From NCBI GenBank assembly GCA_051294375.1, contig CM119263.1, positions 22,718,833 to 22,782,832 of the forward strand: a stretch of DNA of 64,000 nucleotides, written 5' to 3'. A model generated the notes under the pieces. That model ran no database searches. It was not told where the DNA came from and saw nothing but the letters and a program-made list of their open reading frames with translations. Source of the DNA: Paraspadella gotoi (lineage: Eukaryota; Chaetognatha). Positions 1 through 28,009 of the stretch are shown here, one piece after another. The translations under genes and the position numbers were made by a program. Position 1 is the stretch's first letter, and every line of letters begins with the position of its first letter.

Positions 1-2690
1 ATTCGTGAACGCGGTAGCATCGAGCCGAATACCGTTGCATCCCTAACGCATAGCTCATCAATTGGTCAAATTTTTTTCCACCACAGAAAAAACTAAAAAA
101 AATGTTACGCTTCAACTTAAAACAGCATCAAAAAAATACATAGGAAATTTTTTTAATATAGTGCCGATTCAAGACGAAGTTTGAAATAATTTAATGACCG
201 GCTACATATTTTTTAGATTACTTCATTAAATGAGAAAAGAAAGAATCAAAAAACAAAGATTAACTTCAACCATAGAAACATTTACAAAGGCGTGATTTAT
301 TATCCCAAACCTAATAGCTATAAGAGCAACTCGCCCTTACAACGAACTAACTTTCAAAAACAATCTTGCACTAGCACATACCTTTCAGAGAGATTCGTAT
401 TCAGCCAGCACGCTCCCTCCATGTTGAAGTGACCGAGAAAAACGTTGCAGAGACTAGAACCAAAATTTCGCCCATCGCGAACTGACTAAGTACCAAGGGA
501 TTCCCTTCTTTTATAGGAAACGTCTCAGCGTTTCGGCCCTGGACCAAAGTCTCGAGGTAGGCACGACTTATTGGCTAACAAAATGTGTCACCTATAACGT
601 CGATCTACTGCGAGAACTTTGGAACTTACTTATAAATCTTACTTTGTATTTAAGCGACACAAGACAAACTTTAGACAGGAATGTGAAACTTTAATTTGTA
701 AAAGTTAGATATAAATCTCGTTTTTCCGTAAGAAAATATAAAAAAAGTTACTTTTCTCAATTTTAAGTTCCATAATTCTATCCCTTTTTCAGAGACACAA
801 GTGAAAAACTATTTTATTCTATGCTAAACTCTTTCTCATAGTAGTTTGCCTTACTCCTTCCCTTCGATTCACTTCAGGCATAAAAACCTCCGTTTGACCG
901 TTGCTCCGACCCCGTGTTCCGCGCGCGCGCTCCGCGGATTTCCAAACGGCGATCGATCCGGCGCGTTATCGTTCAATCAATCCGTCGATTTTACGTCTGC
1001 CCGACATCTTTGCTTGCCTCCGATGTTTGTCCGTCAAAACGATAAGCAGATCATCGTTGTGGGAGCAACATCTAAACCGTCGCGGTGCAACGCTATTGCG
1101 AACGCGGAGGTTTTTATCATGCTTCTCCTCTGCTTGCTTTCTTTCTCCGTTTTAGATTCGTGAATGCTCTTTGTCAACAGATCATTCATTCTTTTTTCCT
1201 GCCGCCAAATGTTCGGCCTTAATAGAAATTCCCAATCCAACGTCACATTTTTCACCGGAAACTACGGAAGTTTTAATTCGTCTTCAGGTGACTTTAGCGC
1301 CTCATCACGATTCGGCAAGGCCGGGTGACTCACCTCTTTCAACTCTCTAACAATCCAGTTTTATTTTCTTTGTGTGGGCCTCGCATAATAGTATTCCGAT
1401 ATTGATAAGTTTAATTTTGCAGTCATTTAATGGTCTTATCGCTTCTACTCAATGTACAACTCTACGAGCTGTCTATCAATCGTATTAAGACAAACGCCCT
1501 ACCAATCCTTAACATGACACATTCTCTCCGAGAAATCTACTCGTGACCCGTACCGAAAAGGAACGACGAATCAAGTTCTTACAAAATAACCCTCAAAATC
1601 ATATGGCATTTAACAAGACGAGACGAGAGTTGATTAAAACATCGACTTGAACAATGCTTTCCGGAGTCTTTGATCCGGTAAGCCCAAAGGTTTTAAAGCA
1701 AGCAGAAGCAATTAATTAAATAATTAATATAAACGTTTCAGTAATAATTATAATATTTTGTTTTCAGAAATCGAGCGAGAGCACTCAAGATGCCTTGGTC
1801 CTCCGTGCCGCAAAAACGAATATTCATATCTGTTTCTGTCCCTCTTTGCACCACCACCTTCTCATCATAGTCCATGATGAACGTTGAAGAAATTGAGGTG
1901 AAGATTATAACAGTTCATTATAAAATTTTAAACATATCTCTATAGTCCAAGAGATAATTTAAATATTCAAAATATGTTAGCAATAGTGCGCTATTGGAGC
2001 TATCAAAACTTAATCTCAGGCAAAATGGTCGACGAGCCCTCATCAAAAACTGGCCTCTTTCGAAATCCATCAGCTTCGACAGAACGGACATTCTTCCAAT
2101 GCTCACCGGACTTCCTCCGTGATCTATTCCTCTGGGTCTGCTTAACGTCCGGCGGTTAGCGCCCCCGATTTAAAAGACTGCTACGATACACGTCTCTCGC
2201 CTCCCCTCGCTCGGTGGCTCCCTAGCCTCATAGTGGCTGCCTAACCGGCCAAGGGACGGAGCTGACGATCCGCCAGAGCCTTGGCACCGGAAGAGCGACG
2301 CTGGAGATCACCGAACGACGAATTTTCCTCGTCTCGGAACTTGAAAGTCTCGACGAATTCAAACAAACGAGGACGTGCGACGACGATGTTCCGATCAGGA
2401 AGACTCGTCCCGATTGTACAGAAAAATACTTTCGAGACCGCGTGGAAGTCACTCGGCCGGGCGGAATACCAACTTGGATGGAGCCGGACGACGGGGTAGG
2501 AACGGAGCTGGAGCGGAAGAGCGAGCATTGCATGGAGACTGAAAGCCGGCAGGAGTGGATGAGAAAGAGGATCGAGGCGGACTCTCCGGCCAGCGAAGAC
2601 GTAAAGTGGAGATTTCGCCATGGTCAGGCACAAAGATTTAACGCCTATCTAAAAGCTAGGACGAGGTCCACTCTTTTCAAATTTTCATAG
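1..2690 (+). pseudogene. Indel-riddled second copy of the 10422-11806 membrane-protein gene and its upstream DNA
   Basis: This stretch follows 9243-11850 base for base except for a small insertion or deletion every few tens of bases. Counterparts of all four exons are visible near 1205-1345, 1424-1677, 1768-1892 and 2020-2640, but the frame breaks repeatedly, so no intact product can be read. Splice signals are kept, for example the acceptor before 2020. The changes are mostly single-base gains and losses scattered evenly over exon, intron and intergenic DNA, which is typical of uncorrected long-read sequence and not of a gene decaying under codon-level selection. The block ends at a run of N at 4738. 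A real recent tandem duplication is the alternative and cannot be excluded from sequence alone. Confidence 0.8.
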
Positions 2691-4735
2691 AATTTGTTAT
2701 CTTTTCTACTTTTTTTTTCTCGAAAATACAATGGAAAACGATGTTGATACGGTCTATTTCTGTTCCGAAATTAAAATCAACGCGCAAGAAAAAAAATAAA
2801 CAACCTATAGGTTTAGACATGTAACAGATGACTAGAAGGTAGAAAACAAAAGATTAAACAAAAATTGCAACTTAAAAGAACAAAAAGCTCCCCAATTATC
2901 AATCACCAAACACACGATAACACAAGTTGCAAACAGAAATTCAGAATCTGGACGCGGATCATTTTTCTGTTTTCGCTTCTCCAAACAGAGCCGTCAATGC
3001 GCGTTGTCACGTCGTTAACTCGTCCACCAGAGTTTCGTACCTTAAAATGACAAAACATACATATGACCAATTAATAAAATAAATTGATTATAAAGATGAT
3101 GTTATCATAAAAATTAAACATCGTTTCAAATTGACCTGTACGTACACTCTATATATCGTGTACATTTCGTTCTTTATGTCGTTCCCTCGTGCCCCCTCCT
3201 TCAAATAGTTTTCTCCAACCCAATGCCTGCTGACCTGTAAAAATCTGTCATTGAGAACAGTTTGACATCTAATTTGTCAAGTGTCGTCCAAACCTTTGAT
3301 CCATACCTGTGACTGGAAGAACCCTGCTCAGAGACGCTGTTGCCTCGCCAGCTCGCACATCATCGCAGAAGAGACTTCCAAACTTGAGAAAAGGATGCGA
3401 TGCAATAATACTCACTCCATGACAGTTCCTTAGTGACAGTGAAACTATAACGTCTGTCCGTTGAACAGCGGACGACGTGACCGGCTCGGCGAGAGGACCT
3501 CGGCAAGATTTCAGTCCAAGGTAGTTGAGGAAACAGCGAATTTTGGAAATGTAGAACATGGCTGAGAGTCCCATTGCCGCAAGATAGTAGAGATTACTTG
3601 TAAGAAACTAGGAGCGTTACGTTCACCTTAACGGTAACAGACCATTCTATTTTCGCTTAACTTCGTACTGTCCAACGCAATACGGGCCGACTCCTGAGCA
3701 AGAGACGTGAAAGATGTTGTCGCCCAAAAAATAAGAAAGCAAATGACCTCGTCCAACGAGGTATGCACCGGCCGGCTTCTCCCAATGCGGGCGAAGACGA
3801 GCTGTGTTCATAGCCCACGCAGCGGCCGAAACTGGTTCACCAGTAACCTAAGCCGAAGATTGGCGTACATGAACTTAATACAAGTACCCGTAGTCGTCGT
3901 AAGGTGGGGTCGTTCTCGTCCGTGGCTCCCGTCCAATCCGAAAATAATAGGGAGAAATGGAGTAAGAGAAGAGAATAATTTGGCGATACAACGACTTTGC
4001 ATAAGTTTCTGCGAACTGCGGCAGAGCGAATCCTTGTCGAACCAGAAAGGAAGATCGGTTTTGATTCGCGAAATGTCGATTCGACCAGAATCGAATCCTG
4101 TGACCCTATTGCCAACAAAAAACTTGATCTTCCCGAAGATCGGGATGGAAACTTGTGAGATCCAAAGCCTTCCCATCCCTCTATCCAACGGCCACTCGTA
4201 AAACAGATTCTCACCCTACTTTGACGGGTCGTTTCAAACCCTGTAAATTCAAATCGTGATTGAAGCGAAAGATATCGCCTGACCGGAAAACGGAAAGCAA
4301 GAGTTATAGTATTATGCACTGATAGGATATTCAGTATTAGTATTACAGCCCATACTTACCTATAGCCGTTGAAGTGAACATTGAATGAGTCCAAACGTTG
4401 TTGCTCCGCCAGTTGTCACTCCTTGTGATCGACAGCCCACTTCTGCAAGCTTGTCCCACTCGTGAATAGATACAACTGAACCCTAAATATAGACAAGCGA
4501 GTACTCGTTTAACAGAAAACAAGGACTTTCTGCGCTCATTTAACAATATTCTATATCTATCAATTCGTGACATGACTCACCAACATACATATTATAAAAA
4601 AGTAATATCGAGTAATACCGTCGATAAACTAACTCTACACTCCTCAACCGTACTTATAACATAATAATCCATATCCTTAATAATAAGTGAGCTTACAACA
4701 TGGCAACAGCAGTTGGCCAGATATAACTCTCTCCT
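2690..4735 (-). pseudogene. Indel-riddled second copy of the C-terminal AMP deaminase exons
   Basis: On the minus strand this stretch repeats 11850-13550, the last six AMP deaminase exons. Counterparts lie at about 2955-3045 (last exon), 3135-3235, 3305-3585, 3685-3950, 4015-4275 and 4358-4580. Fragments of the conserved protein are readable but frameshifted several times per exon, while the copy at 12091-13511 is open throughout. Intron sequence is as similar between the two copies as exon sequence, so the relationship is recent or artefactual. It should not be counted as a second AMPD gene without read-depth support. Confidence 0.8.
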
Positions 4736-4737
4736 CC

Positions 4738-4762
4738 NNNNNNNNNNNNNNNNNNNNNNNNN
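4738..4762. other. Assembly gap (25 N)
   Basis: A run of 25 N directly follows the noisy duplicate block and is followed by a GAAA microsatellite. The join is therefore an assembly decision. Upstream exons of the immunoglobulin gene at 4877 may be missing or misplaced here. Confidence 0.99.
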
Positions 4763-4802
4763 GAAAGAAAGAAAGAAAGAAAGAAAGAAAGAGAAAAAAA
4801 AA
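4763..4802. repeat. GAAA microsatellite beside the gap
   Basis: About seven tandem GAAA units followed by an A-rich run abut the N gap. Simple sequence of this kind probably caused the gap. Confidence 0.9.
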
Positions 4803-4876
4803 CAGTATATAGAGAATCACAGAGTGACAGAGCGACATTATCTTTATCCTTGATTCAACTACTGGTTTTTCCTCAG

Positions 4877-6956
4877 GCGTTTATCGATGCGGCGAATTCG
4901 TCTCGTTTGTGGTCAGCGTCATCAAAGAACCGACTTGCTTCAGTCGTCGTCGTCGTCGACGGCCAATCTTCAAGGGTGAGTTAATTACTAGTTAAAGTTC
5001 GGAAGAACTTTGTAACATTACTCAAGTTGTGACATCTTTATCGAATCTTTCTTTTATTTAAACTTATTCGGACATGGTAATCTAGTTTATTCTATAATCA
5101 TAAACGGCCTCTTAGAGATTCTGATGTGGGAACAACCTATTTCGAAACATGTTTATAAATATGTCAAGTTACTATTAAAAACAGATCCGAGTTCCGACTG
5201 GCGCATCGGCGCCGACGAGGTTGTTGCGGCGACGAGGGCGAGAAATCGTCTTCCGCTGCGTCGCCGAGAGTGCCAACGGAAAGCTCGGGATCCCAAGTGT
5301 CGGGTCGCATTTCTCGATATCTTAGGTGAAAATTTAAATGAATCTTCACTTAGTTTTTCTTCTTCGCCTGATTTTGTTTTGCAGGTTTAAAACAAAATAC
5401 TGGAGAAATATTAATTCTTTTATTAAAGTTTACGCCATCGAGGTAGGAAGAAAGTGCTCTGAAACGGTAAATACTTTAACTGTATGCCTCGATAGATACT
5501 TGGTACGTACGCCACATATGAGAGGAGAGAGAGGGAGAGAGAGAAGAAAAGAGAGAGAGAAGAGAGAAAGAAGACATGAGCAGAGAGAGAAGAGAGAGAG
5601 GAGAGCAGAGATGTCGGCGCGGCAAAAGCCCAACGAGACTCGCGCGTGGGGGTTGCTATACCGATCACAAAAGTCCACTGGGGAAATCAAGCAACTTTAG
5701 AAAAGAAAAGAGAGAGACGGTATAGATGGAAAGAGGTCAGGACGGAATGAGGGCACGGAACCAGAGGACTCAACCCGCCCCCCGATCCGGCTCAACCTCG
5801 AGGACTACACGTAAAGAATTACTTTTTACTTGACGTTGAACTACTGTTTCTGAAGGTTTTTAACACCACATGGAACACATGAAATGAAGATGATATCATC
5901 ATTCCGTTATCAACAAGGGCATTCTGGGGAAAGGGAATTTTTATGCTGAGGCTAGAGTATGAACATTGAACAATACCAAATAGGCATATTCTTATTCGCA
6001 TTTCTCAAATATTTCCCATATCAGTTAATTGGGAATATCAACAGATATAAATAATAAAACCTTCGTGATTATAAATATATATATATTATAAATATATACT
6101 TTTAGCGAGTTATTTGATTTAGTATTTAATGCAAGTTCGATTACGATACCTGAAAAATTATTCGGTTTTATTACAGATAAAACCAATCATGATCAATCGG
6201 TTTAATGAGCGTCGACGCTGACAATTTTCAGATAATAAAAAGCGCGTCCTTACGCAGCCCTCCCGCTTGTGATATCATTCGAATTGTAAAAAGGGGTTTT
6301 ATATGAGATCAACCGTTAACTCTGGTTGGCCAACCGCGCACTTTTTTAAACTTTTAAATTTATTTATTTTTTTTTTTAATTTTCAGTCGTTCGGTCCCGT
6401 CGAGTTTAACAACCGCTTTTATTTTCCTCTTTAATTCAATCGATGGAATAGAAATAAGGAACTCAATTGGGTTTTAGATCAGATTTTCAATCTAGATGTA
6501 GATTTGAACCATTTTAATGTAATTCAAAAAATGATATACTATATATTATAATAAAATAATTATCGAAGGCTGCAGAATTCTGACTGAAGAGGAAATAGTA
6601 AACAATAATTATGGAAATACATTTGCAATTGGATCGATCATATCTCTTTCGTTCATTTTAGTTCAGTTATTTATTCCTCCCTTTCGTCAGGCCGGAGGTT
6701 CCCCCGTGCAGCCGTCCCTCCACTGGGTCTCCGACAACTCCACCTTCTTCAACAACATCGGGCGACTGGACGAGCGCACGGCCATCTCCGAGCTGCGGGT
6801 GGCGCTGCGTCCAGATCACAACAGAAAGCGAATCCAATGTCGCGTCAAGCATCCCTTGTTGCCCGAGGGCGCTGCCACTCTCGCGTGCTCATTTCGGCTT
6901 TTGGTGAAGGTATGTTAAAAAAAATATGTTCTTTTTCAGAAAATAAAGAAAGAAAA

Positions 6957-6992
<36 letters not shown>

Positions 6993-7523
6993 AACAAACA
7001 AAAGAAAGAAGGAAAAAAAGAAAAAATAAAAGCAAGAAAAAAAATACAAGGGAAAATTCAATCAATGCTTGCATCATAAAACGACCGACAGTTTCCTCCG
7101 CGCCTTATGGACTGCCCGGCAACGGACTTCGTGACGCCCGATACACGGACGCTGCGCTGCATCCTCGGCGCGAATCCGATGACGCCGCTGCGGAGTCTTC
7201 GCTGGATGATCACTTTGAGAGACGATTACAACCAGTAAATTCAGATTTAACCAATACACCTTCTTATCGTGAAAATCCACAAGATTAAGATTGTTGATAT
7301 TGATCCTTTGTCGTTGTGATGGTATTTTTTTTGTTTCTATTGACAGAACTCGATCCTCGACAGAACCAGCCACGCCCACCCGGATGTCCAACGCTTCGTC
7401 GACCCTCGTGGCTCCGGATAAACTCGCCCTCGTCTTTCCCATACCTTTGCCGAAGTCGACCAAGTTTTTCAACGAAACAAATTTCAGTGAGAAACTTCAG
7501 TACTTCGTAATAATAGTTATATA
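4877..7523 (+). CDS. Immunoglobulin-domain adhesion protein, 3'-terminal exons (5' part missing)
   Basis: Five probable exons: 4877-4975, about 5184-5323, 6691-6909, 7092-7234, and 7347 to a stop near 7523 (or to a donor at 7487). The first begins with a Tyr-Arg-Cys triplet, the usual F-strand end of an Ig domain. The third is an Ig domain with the core Trp of LHWVSDN and a later Cys in KRIQCRVKH; it ends phase 0 at 6909. The fourth starts another domain with cysteines in MDCPA and LRCILG and a core Trp in LRWMI. Phases agree from 6691 onward. The second exon is uncertain: it is open in the spliced frame, but another frame reads as Ig-like (FRCVAESANG), so a base error is likely. Domain style recalls nephrin/KIRREL-type molecules (family-level inference). 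No transmembrane segment is visible. The gene starts beyond the gap at 4738. Confidence 0.6.
5518..5612. repeat. GA-rich microsatellite
   Basis: Imperfect tandem GAGA and AGAGA units. The charged RER-type open frames across it are products of the repeat, not genes. Confidence 0.85.
5700..6690. other. Intron of the immunoglobulin gene
   Basis: AT-rich intron. A purine-rich stretch runs to about 5800, then an AT dinucleotide run near 6066-6085. I see no exon or structured repeat before the acceptor at 6690. Confidence 0.5.
6949..7060. repeat. AAAG microsatellite in an intron
   Basis: Roughly ten AAAG units followed by A-rich degenerate units, between the exons ending at 6909 and starting at 7092. 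The lysine- and phenylalanine-rich frames here are artefacts of the repeat. Confidence 0.9.
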
Positions 7524-9242
7524 GTTATAGAACAAATATAAAGCAAATCGGACCAAAAATAAATTTATTAATTTTTATTCTTCAAAAAATCATTTTTTTG
7601 GGCGGTCGATGGGCAAAAACAATTAGAAAATAGTAATCAAATTTAAAACCAATCTTTGAATTAATAAAAAATATTTTTTTCAATTTGAGAATTTGGGAAA
7701 TTAGTACCAGATCATATAAAACATGATTTGTTATGATTTGGGGACAAAAATGATCTTTATTTCCTCTGACTGGCGGCGTTCCCATTGACAATTTGACAAT
7801 TTGACAATTTGACTCTTAAAATTTTGACTATGAACAGTGACCTTTATATAGAAATATTAACTGCAAACAAAACAAAGCTCTTTAACAGACATTTACTATA
7901 AGATTTTAGGGCAGTTTCAAGGTCAAAGTCAAAGCTACTTTAAGAATTAAAATATTTTCTTTTTAAATACTACAAAATGTAACAAAAGCATTCAAAAATT
8001 ATAAAAAAGTAAGAAACTTAAAAATGTTCCAATTATGGCAGCCGACTTAAATCGGATACGTTTGGAGACAGAAAAAGTGCTATCCTAAATTAAAGGTTAA
8101 AATTTTTAATTCAGTTTCGCCGTCATTTAAATAATTCCAAGTCGAAGTCGGACAATTAACATGTCAAATACTGATTCGCCGGTCGCCTCCTTTTCGGACG
8201 TCGCTGTAGCCAGGATCCGTAATCGTAGTTTATGGCAGAAAGAGATTCATTGCAGCCGCGTAATGTGATTTTCGGCGCATACAAATACCATCGGGAACAC
8301 GGTCGGGTCTGACGAAAAATTGGGAGAAAATTGTAGGAACCCGGGATCGATGGACGAAGGGGGGGGGAGAAAGAAAGAAAGAAAATAAAAGATAAGAAAA
8401 GAAAAGAAAGAAAGAAACTAACTAACTAAAGGATGAAAAACGGTTTCCTCGATAGGATCTGACAAGATGGTATTTTCATGTTTCATGAGAAAGTGGAGGA
8501 GCGTTTAATTTTAAATTCAAGTCTTCGACAAAGTGAAAAGCATTAAACTTACCGCGAGACGGAGGGAACTTAATCCGTTTCTCGCGCGCATATTTTCCGG
8601 TATATTCATTTTTTCCTTGAAACAATTCTAAAAAAAGCATACCTACTTTACTCAGTCGTCAGTACTGCGATTATTTTTACTGAGATTATCTTTAATCATG
8701 GTTATAATCCTTATATCCCGGTCCAATAATAGTCAATTTAATAGTTAATTAACAAGAACTTACTAAAAGATACGGAAGACACTCCTTGGACGTTTTCGTA
8801 AAAACTGTTTGAACCTCCACCGGATGATAATCACGGTCGCTGGATCGTGAAAATTTCGGAACGGAAAACCATGCTTTAAAAAAATTGTGAAACCCAATTG
8901 CATTACAATATTCACAGTTAGATAAAAGAGAATCATGAAATAAGATTAAAGCAATAAAATGGCTGATAAAAAAAAGAAAGTACCTCGACAATTCTTGATG
9001 GCGTAACCGTAAAACCAACTGGATCTGCAGCGCGACTCGTTCGCCGGTGAGGGACAATCCGAGATCATTCCTTCACAGAGGCTTTGATAATTATCCGCAC
9101 GTTTCTAAAGGTTTTATTCAATGACGAAGTTGATAGAAGAAACTATTCCTTATACCCATATTTCGATTTATCTTACCGTTAACCACTTATCGAAGACGCT
9201 GTCGCTCAAGCATTCTTCTCTACTGACCCGACGCTCCTCAAG
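7524..9242. other. Intergenic DNA
   Basis: AT-rich sequence with an AATAAA-type signal near 7558 that could end the immunoglobulin gene. A direct triplication of a TTGACAAT motif lies near 7785-7811, and an impure G-run followed by GAAA repeats at 8355-8420. Apart from the weak candidate exon at 8984-9075 I see nothing coding. Confidence 0.5.
8984..9075 (-). CDS. Possible cysteine-rich exon, very weak
   Basis: On the minus strand a short open frame reads DCPSPANESRC then WFYGYAIKNC and ends at a possible donor (CGAG then GTAC). Eight residues between the first two cysteines, followed by an aromatic cluster before a third, resemble the start of a Kunitz domain, but the second-to-third spacing is about three residues short and no matching second exon is evident. 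It may be chance. Confidence 0.15.
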
Positions 9243-10421
9243 ATAATTCGTGAATGCGTTGTAGATCGAGCGAACTGACCGTTTGCATCCCTAACGCATG
9301 AGATCATATGGTCAATTTTTTTCCCACAGAACTTAAAAAAAATGTTAGCTTAATTACAACAGATCAAAAATACATAGGAATTTTTTTAATAAGTGCCGAT
9401 TAATGACGAAGTTGATAATTAATGACCGGCACATTTTTTTTAGTTTAACTTTCATTAAATGAGAAAAGAAAGAATCAAAAACAAAGATTAACTTTCAAAC
9501 CATAGAACATTTACAAAGCGTGTTTTATTATAAAAAAGCTAAAGAGCAACTCGCCTTACAACGAACTAACTTTCGAAACAATCTTGACTGAGCACATCTT
9601 CAGAGGAGATTCGTATTCCAGCCAGACGCTCCCTCCATGTTGAAGTGACCAGAAAAACGTGAAGACTAGAACCAAAATTCGCGCCATCGCGAACTGACTA
9701 AAGTACCAAGGGATTTCCCTTCTTTTATACGGAAACGTCTCAGCGTTTCGGCCCGGACCAAAGTCTCGAGGAGGCACGACATTATGGCAACAAAATGTGT
9801 CACTATAGACGTCGTCTACTGCGATGAACTTTTGGAACGTTGACTTATAATTTGACTGTTTGTATTAAGCGACACAAGACAAACTTTAGACGGAAGGAAT
9901 GTGAAACTTTATTTGTAAAGGTTAGATATAAAGATCCGTTTTCGTAAGAAAAGTATAAAAAAATGTTACTTTCTCAATTTTAAGTTCAGTAATTCTATCC
10001 CCTTTTTCAGAGACACAAAGTGAAAACTATTTTATTTCTATGGTAAACTCTTTCTACATATAGGTTTGCCTTACTCCTCCCTTCATTCACTTCAGGCATA
10101 AACCTCCGTTTGACCGTGCTTCCGACCCGGTTCGCGTCGCGCGATCCTCGCGGATTTCAAACGGCGATCGAGCGGCGCGTTATCGTCATCAATCGTCGAT
10201 TTCTACGTCGCCCGACGATCCTTTGCTTGCCTCCGATGTTTGTCCGTCAAAACGATAGCGAGATCCAGTCGTTGTGGAGAACATCTAGAACCGTCGCGGT
10301 GAGACGCTATTGCGAAAGCGGGGGTTTTTAGCTTTCTCGCTTGCTTGCTTTCTTTCTCCGTTTTAAATCGTGAATGCTCTTTTGTCAACAGATTCATTAC
10401 GTTTCTGTTTCCTGCCGCGTA
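9243..10421 (+). promoter_or_regulatory. Upstream region of the 10422 gene, better copy of the duplicated block
   Basis: This is where the sequence shared with 1-1200 begins. It contains a GC-richer island at about 10090-10330 just upstream of the first ATG, the likely promoter or 5' UTR. Small open frames in the island disagree between the two copies and are unlikely to be coding. No clear TATA box was found. Confidence 0.35.
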
Positions 10422-11806
10422 ATGTCGGCGCCTTTGATTCCCAAATCCAACGTCACATTTTTCACCGGAAACTACGAAGTTTTAAATCCGTCTTCGGGTG
10501 ACTTTAGCGTCGATCACGATTCGGCAAAGGCCGGGGACTCCACCGTCACAACTCTCAACATATCCAGGTTTTATTTTTTTTGGCCTCGCATAATAAGTAT
10601 TCCGATATTGATAATTTAATTTTGCAGTCATTTAATGGTCTTATGCTCTACTCAATGACAACTTCGAGTTCTATCAATCTTTTAAACAACGCCCTACCAG
10701 ATCCTTCATGACGACATTCCTCTCGAAACTACTCGTGCCCGAACCGAAGGAACACGATCAGTTCTTCAAAATAACCTTCAAAATCAAATGGTGGAACAAG
10801 ATCGAGACGAGGGTGATTAACATCGACTTGAAACAAGCTTTTCCGGAAGTCTTTGGATCCGGTAAGCCCCAAAGGTTTTAAAGAAGAGAAGCAATTAATT
10901 AATAAATTAATATAAACGTTTCAGTAATAATTATAATTTTTGTTTTCAGAATCGAGCGAAGCACTCAAGATGCCTTGGTCCTCCGGCCGCAAAACGGTTT
11001 TCATATCTTTTCTGGTTGCCGCTCTTTGCACCACACTCTGCATCATAGTCCTGATTGCGTTCAGAAAATTGAGGTAAATATGACCAGTTCATTTTAAATA
11101 TTTTAAAAATACTCTATTGAGTATTTTAAAAATATTTAAAATATGTTTAGCAAAGTTGGCTAATTATGCTTCAATAATTAATCTCAGGACAAAAATGTCG
11201 ACGAGCTCATCAAAACTGCCTCTTTCGAAATCCATCGATGTCTTCGAAGGAACGGACATCTTCCTCACCGCTTCCTCCGGATCTACGTTCCTCGGTGGGG
11301 CCAGCGGCGGTAGCGCCCCCGATTTGAAAACTGCGACGACGACACCGTTGTCGCTCCGTCGCGGTGGCTCCCTCAAGCAGTGGCGCCGTAATCGGGCCAA
11401 GGGAGCGGAGCTGACGATGCCGCCAGAGCCTTGGCACCGGAAGAGCGACGCGTGGGAGATCACGAACGACGAATTCCGGTCTCGAACTCTGGAAGGTCTC
11501 GACGAATTCAAGCAAACGAGGACGCTGACGACGACGATGTCCGATTCGGAAGACTCGTCCGATTCGTACGAAAAATACTTTTCGAGACCGCGGTGGAAGT
11601 TTCACTCGGCCGGGTCGGAAACCAACTTGGAGTGGACGCCGGAATCGACCGGGGAAGTAGGAACGGAGCTGGAGGCGGAAGAGGAGCATTGCATGGAGGA
11701 CTGGAAGAGGCGGCAGGAGTGGATGAGAAAGAGGGAGAGGGCGGACTCTCCGGCCAGGCGAAGACGTAAAGGTGGAGAGTTCGCCATGGTCAGGCACAAA
11801 GTTTAA
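10422..11806 (+). CDS. Unrecognised single-pass membrane protein with acidic/basic cytoplasmic tail (4 exons)
   Basis: Exons: 10422-10567, 10628-10861, 10950-11073, 11188-11806. All introns are GT-AG and the phases fit, except that exon 2 carries a 2-base deletion near 10644 which the copy at 1424 lacks; with it the frame is open. The ATG at 10422 starts MSAPLIPKSN, followed by sequons NVT and NIS. Exon 2 gives a hydrophilic region with FFKITFKIKWWNK. Exon 3 encodes one strong transmembrane segment (TVFISFLVAALCTTLCIIV) flanked by basic residues. Exon 4 is a tail of about 200 residues that is Ser/Thr-rich, then acidic, then ends in a basic cluster (SPARRRRKGGEF). No signal peptide is apparent, so topology is unclear. 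An AATAAA lies at 11966. The gene converges on AMP deaminase 284 bases away. I do not recognise the family. Confidence 0.75.
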
Positions 11807-11965
11807 CGCTATCTAAAAAGCGTGAGGACAGAGGTCCACTCTTTTCAAATTTTCATAGAATTTTGTTATCTTTTTCTACTTTTTTTTTTCTCGAAAATAC
11901 AATGGAAAACGATTGTGATACGTCTATTTTCTGTTTCCGAAATTAAATCAACGCGGCAAGAAAAA

Positions 11966-11971
11966 AATAAA
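11966..11971 (+). terminator. Polyadenylation signal
   Basis: AATAAA 160 bases after the stop at 11806. It sits inside the short interval between two convergent genes, so the 3' UTRs probably abut or overlap. Confidence 0.5.
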
Positions 11972-12090
11972 CAACCGATAGTTTGTGTAACAATGACTAG
12001 AAGGTAGAAACAAAAGATTAAAACAAAATTGCAACTAAAGAACAAAAAGCTCCCAATAATCAAACACGAAACTACAGTTGAACGAGGAAT

Positions 12091-27754
<15,664 letters not shown>

Positions 27755-28009
27755 CACTGCGGCGTTGAAAAACCCCAAACTGGATATTTTGCTTCGGGCT
27801 AAGTTAGCCGATGAGACGTGACCGGGAAAAGCGTCTTTAAAGAAATGGAGAGATGTGAACACGACGGGCTCTTCAAGCACAAACGTTTCAATCGCGTGGG
27901 TTTAACGACAATATCAAACGACCCATCATCTCAGTTCACGGCGAACTTACGGGCGCTCGCGGAAAGAAGAGAGACTGAAAAATATTCACAGACCGGGCAT
28001 CTCGTTTAG

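Noticed and set aside
846-1163. Plus-strand open frames in the GC-rich island, also at 10110-10331
   Set aside because: The frames differ between the two copies, have no domain and lie just upstream of the real first exon, so they are probably promoter or 5' UTR.
6837-7079. Lys-rich and Phe-rich frames over the AAAG repeat
   Set aside because: Translation of a microsatellite in an intron.
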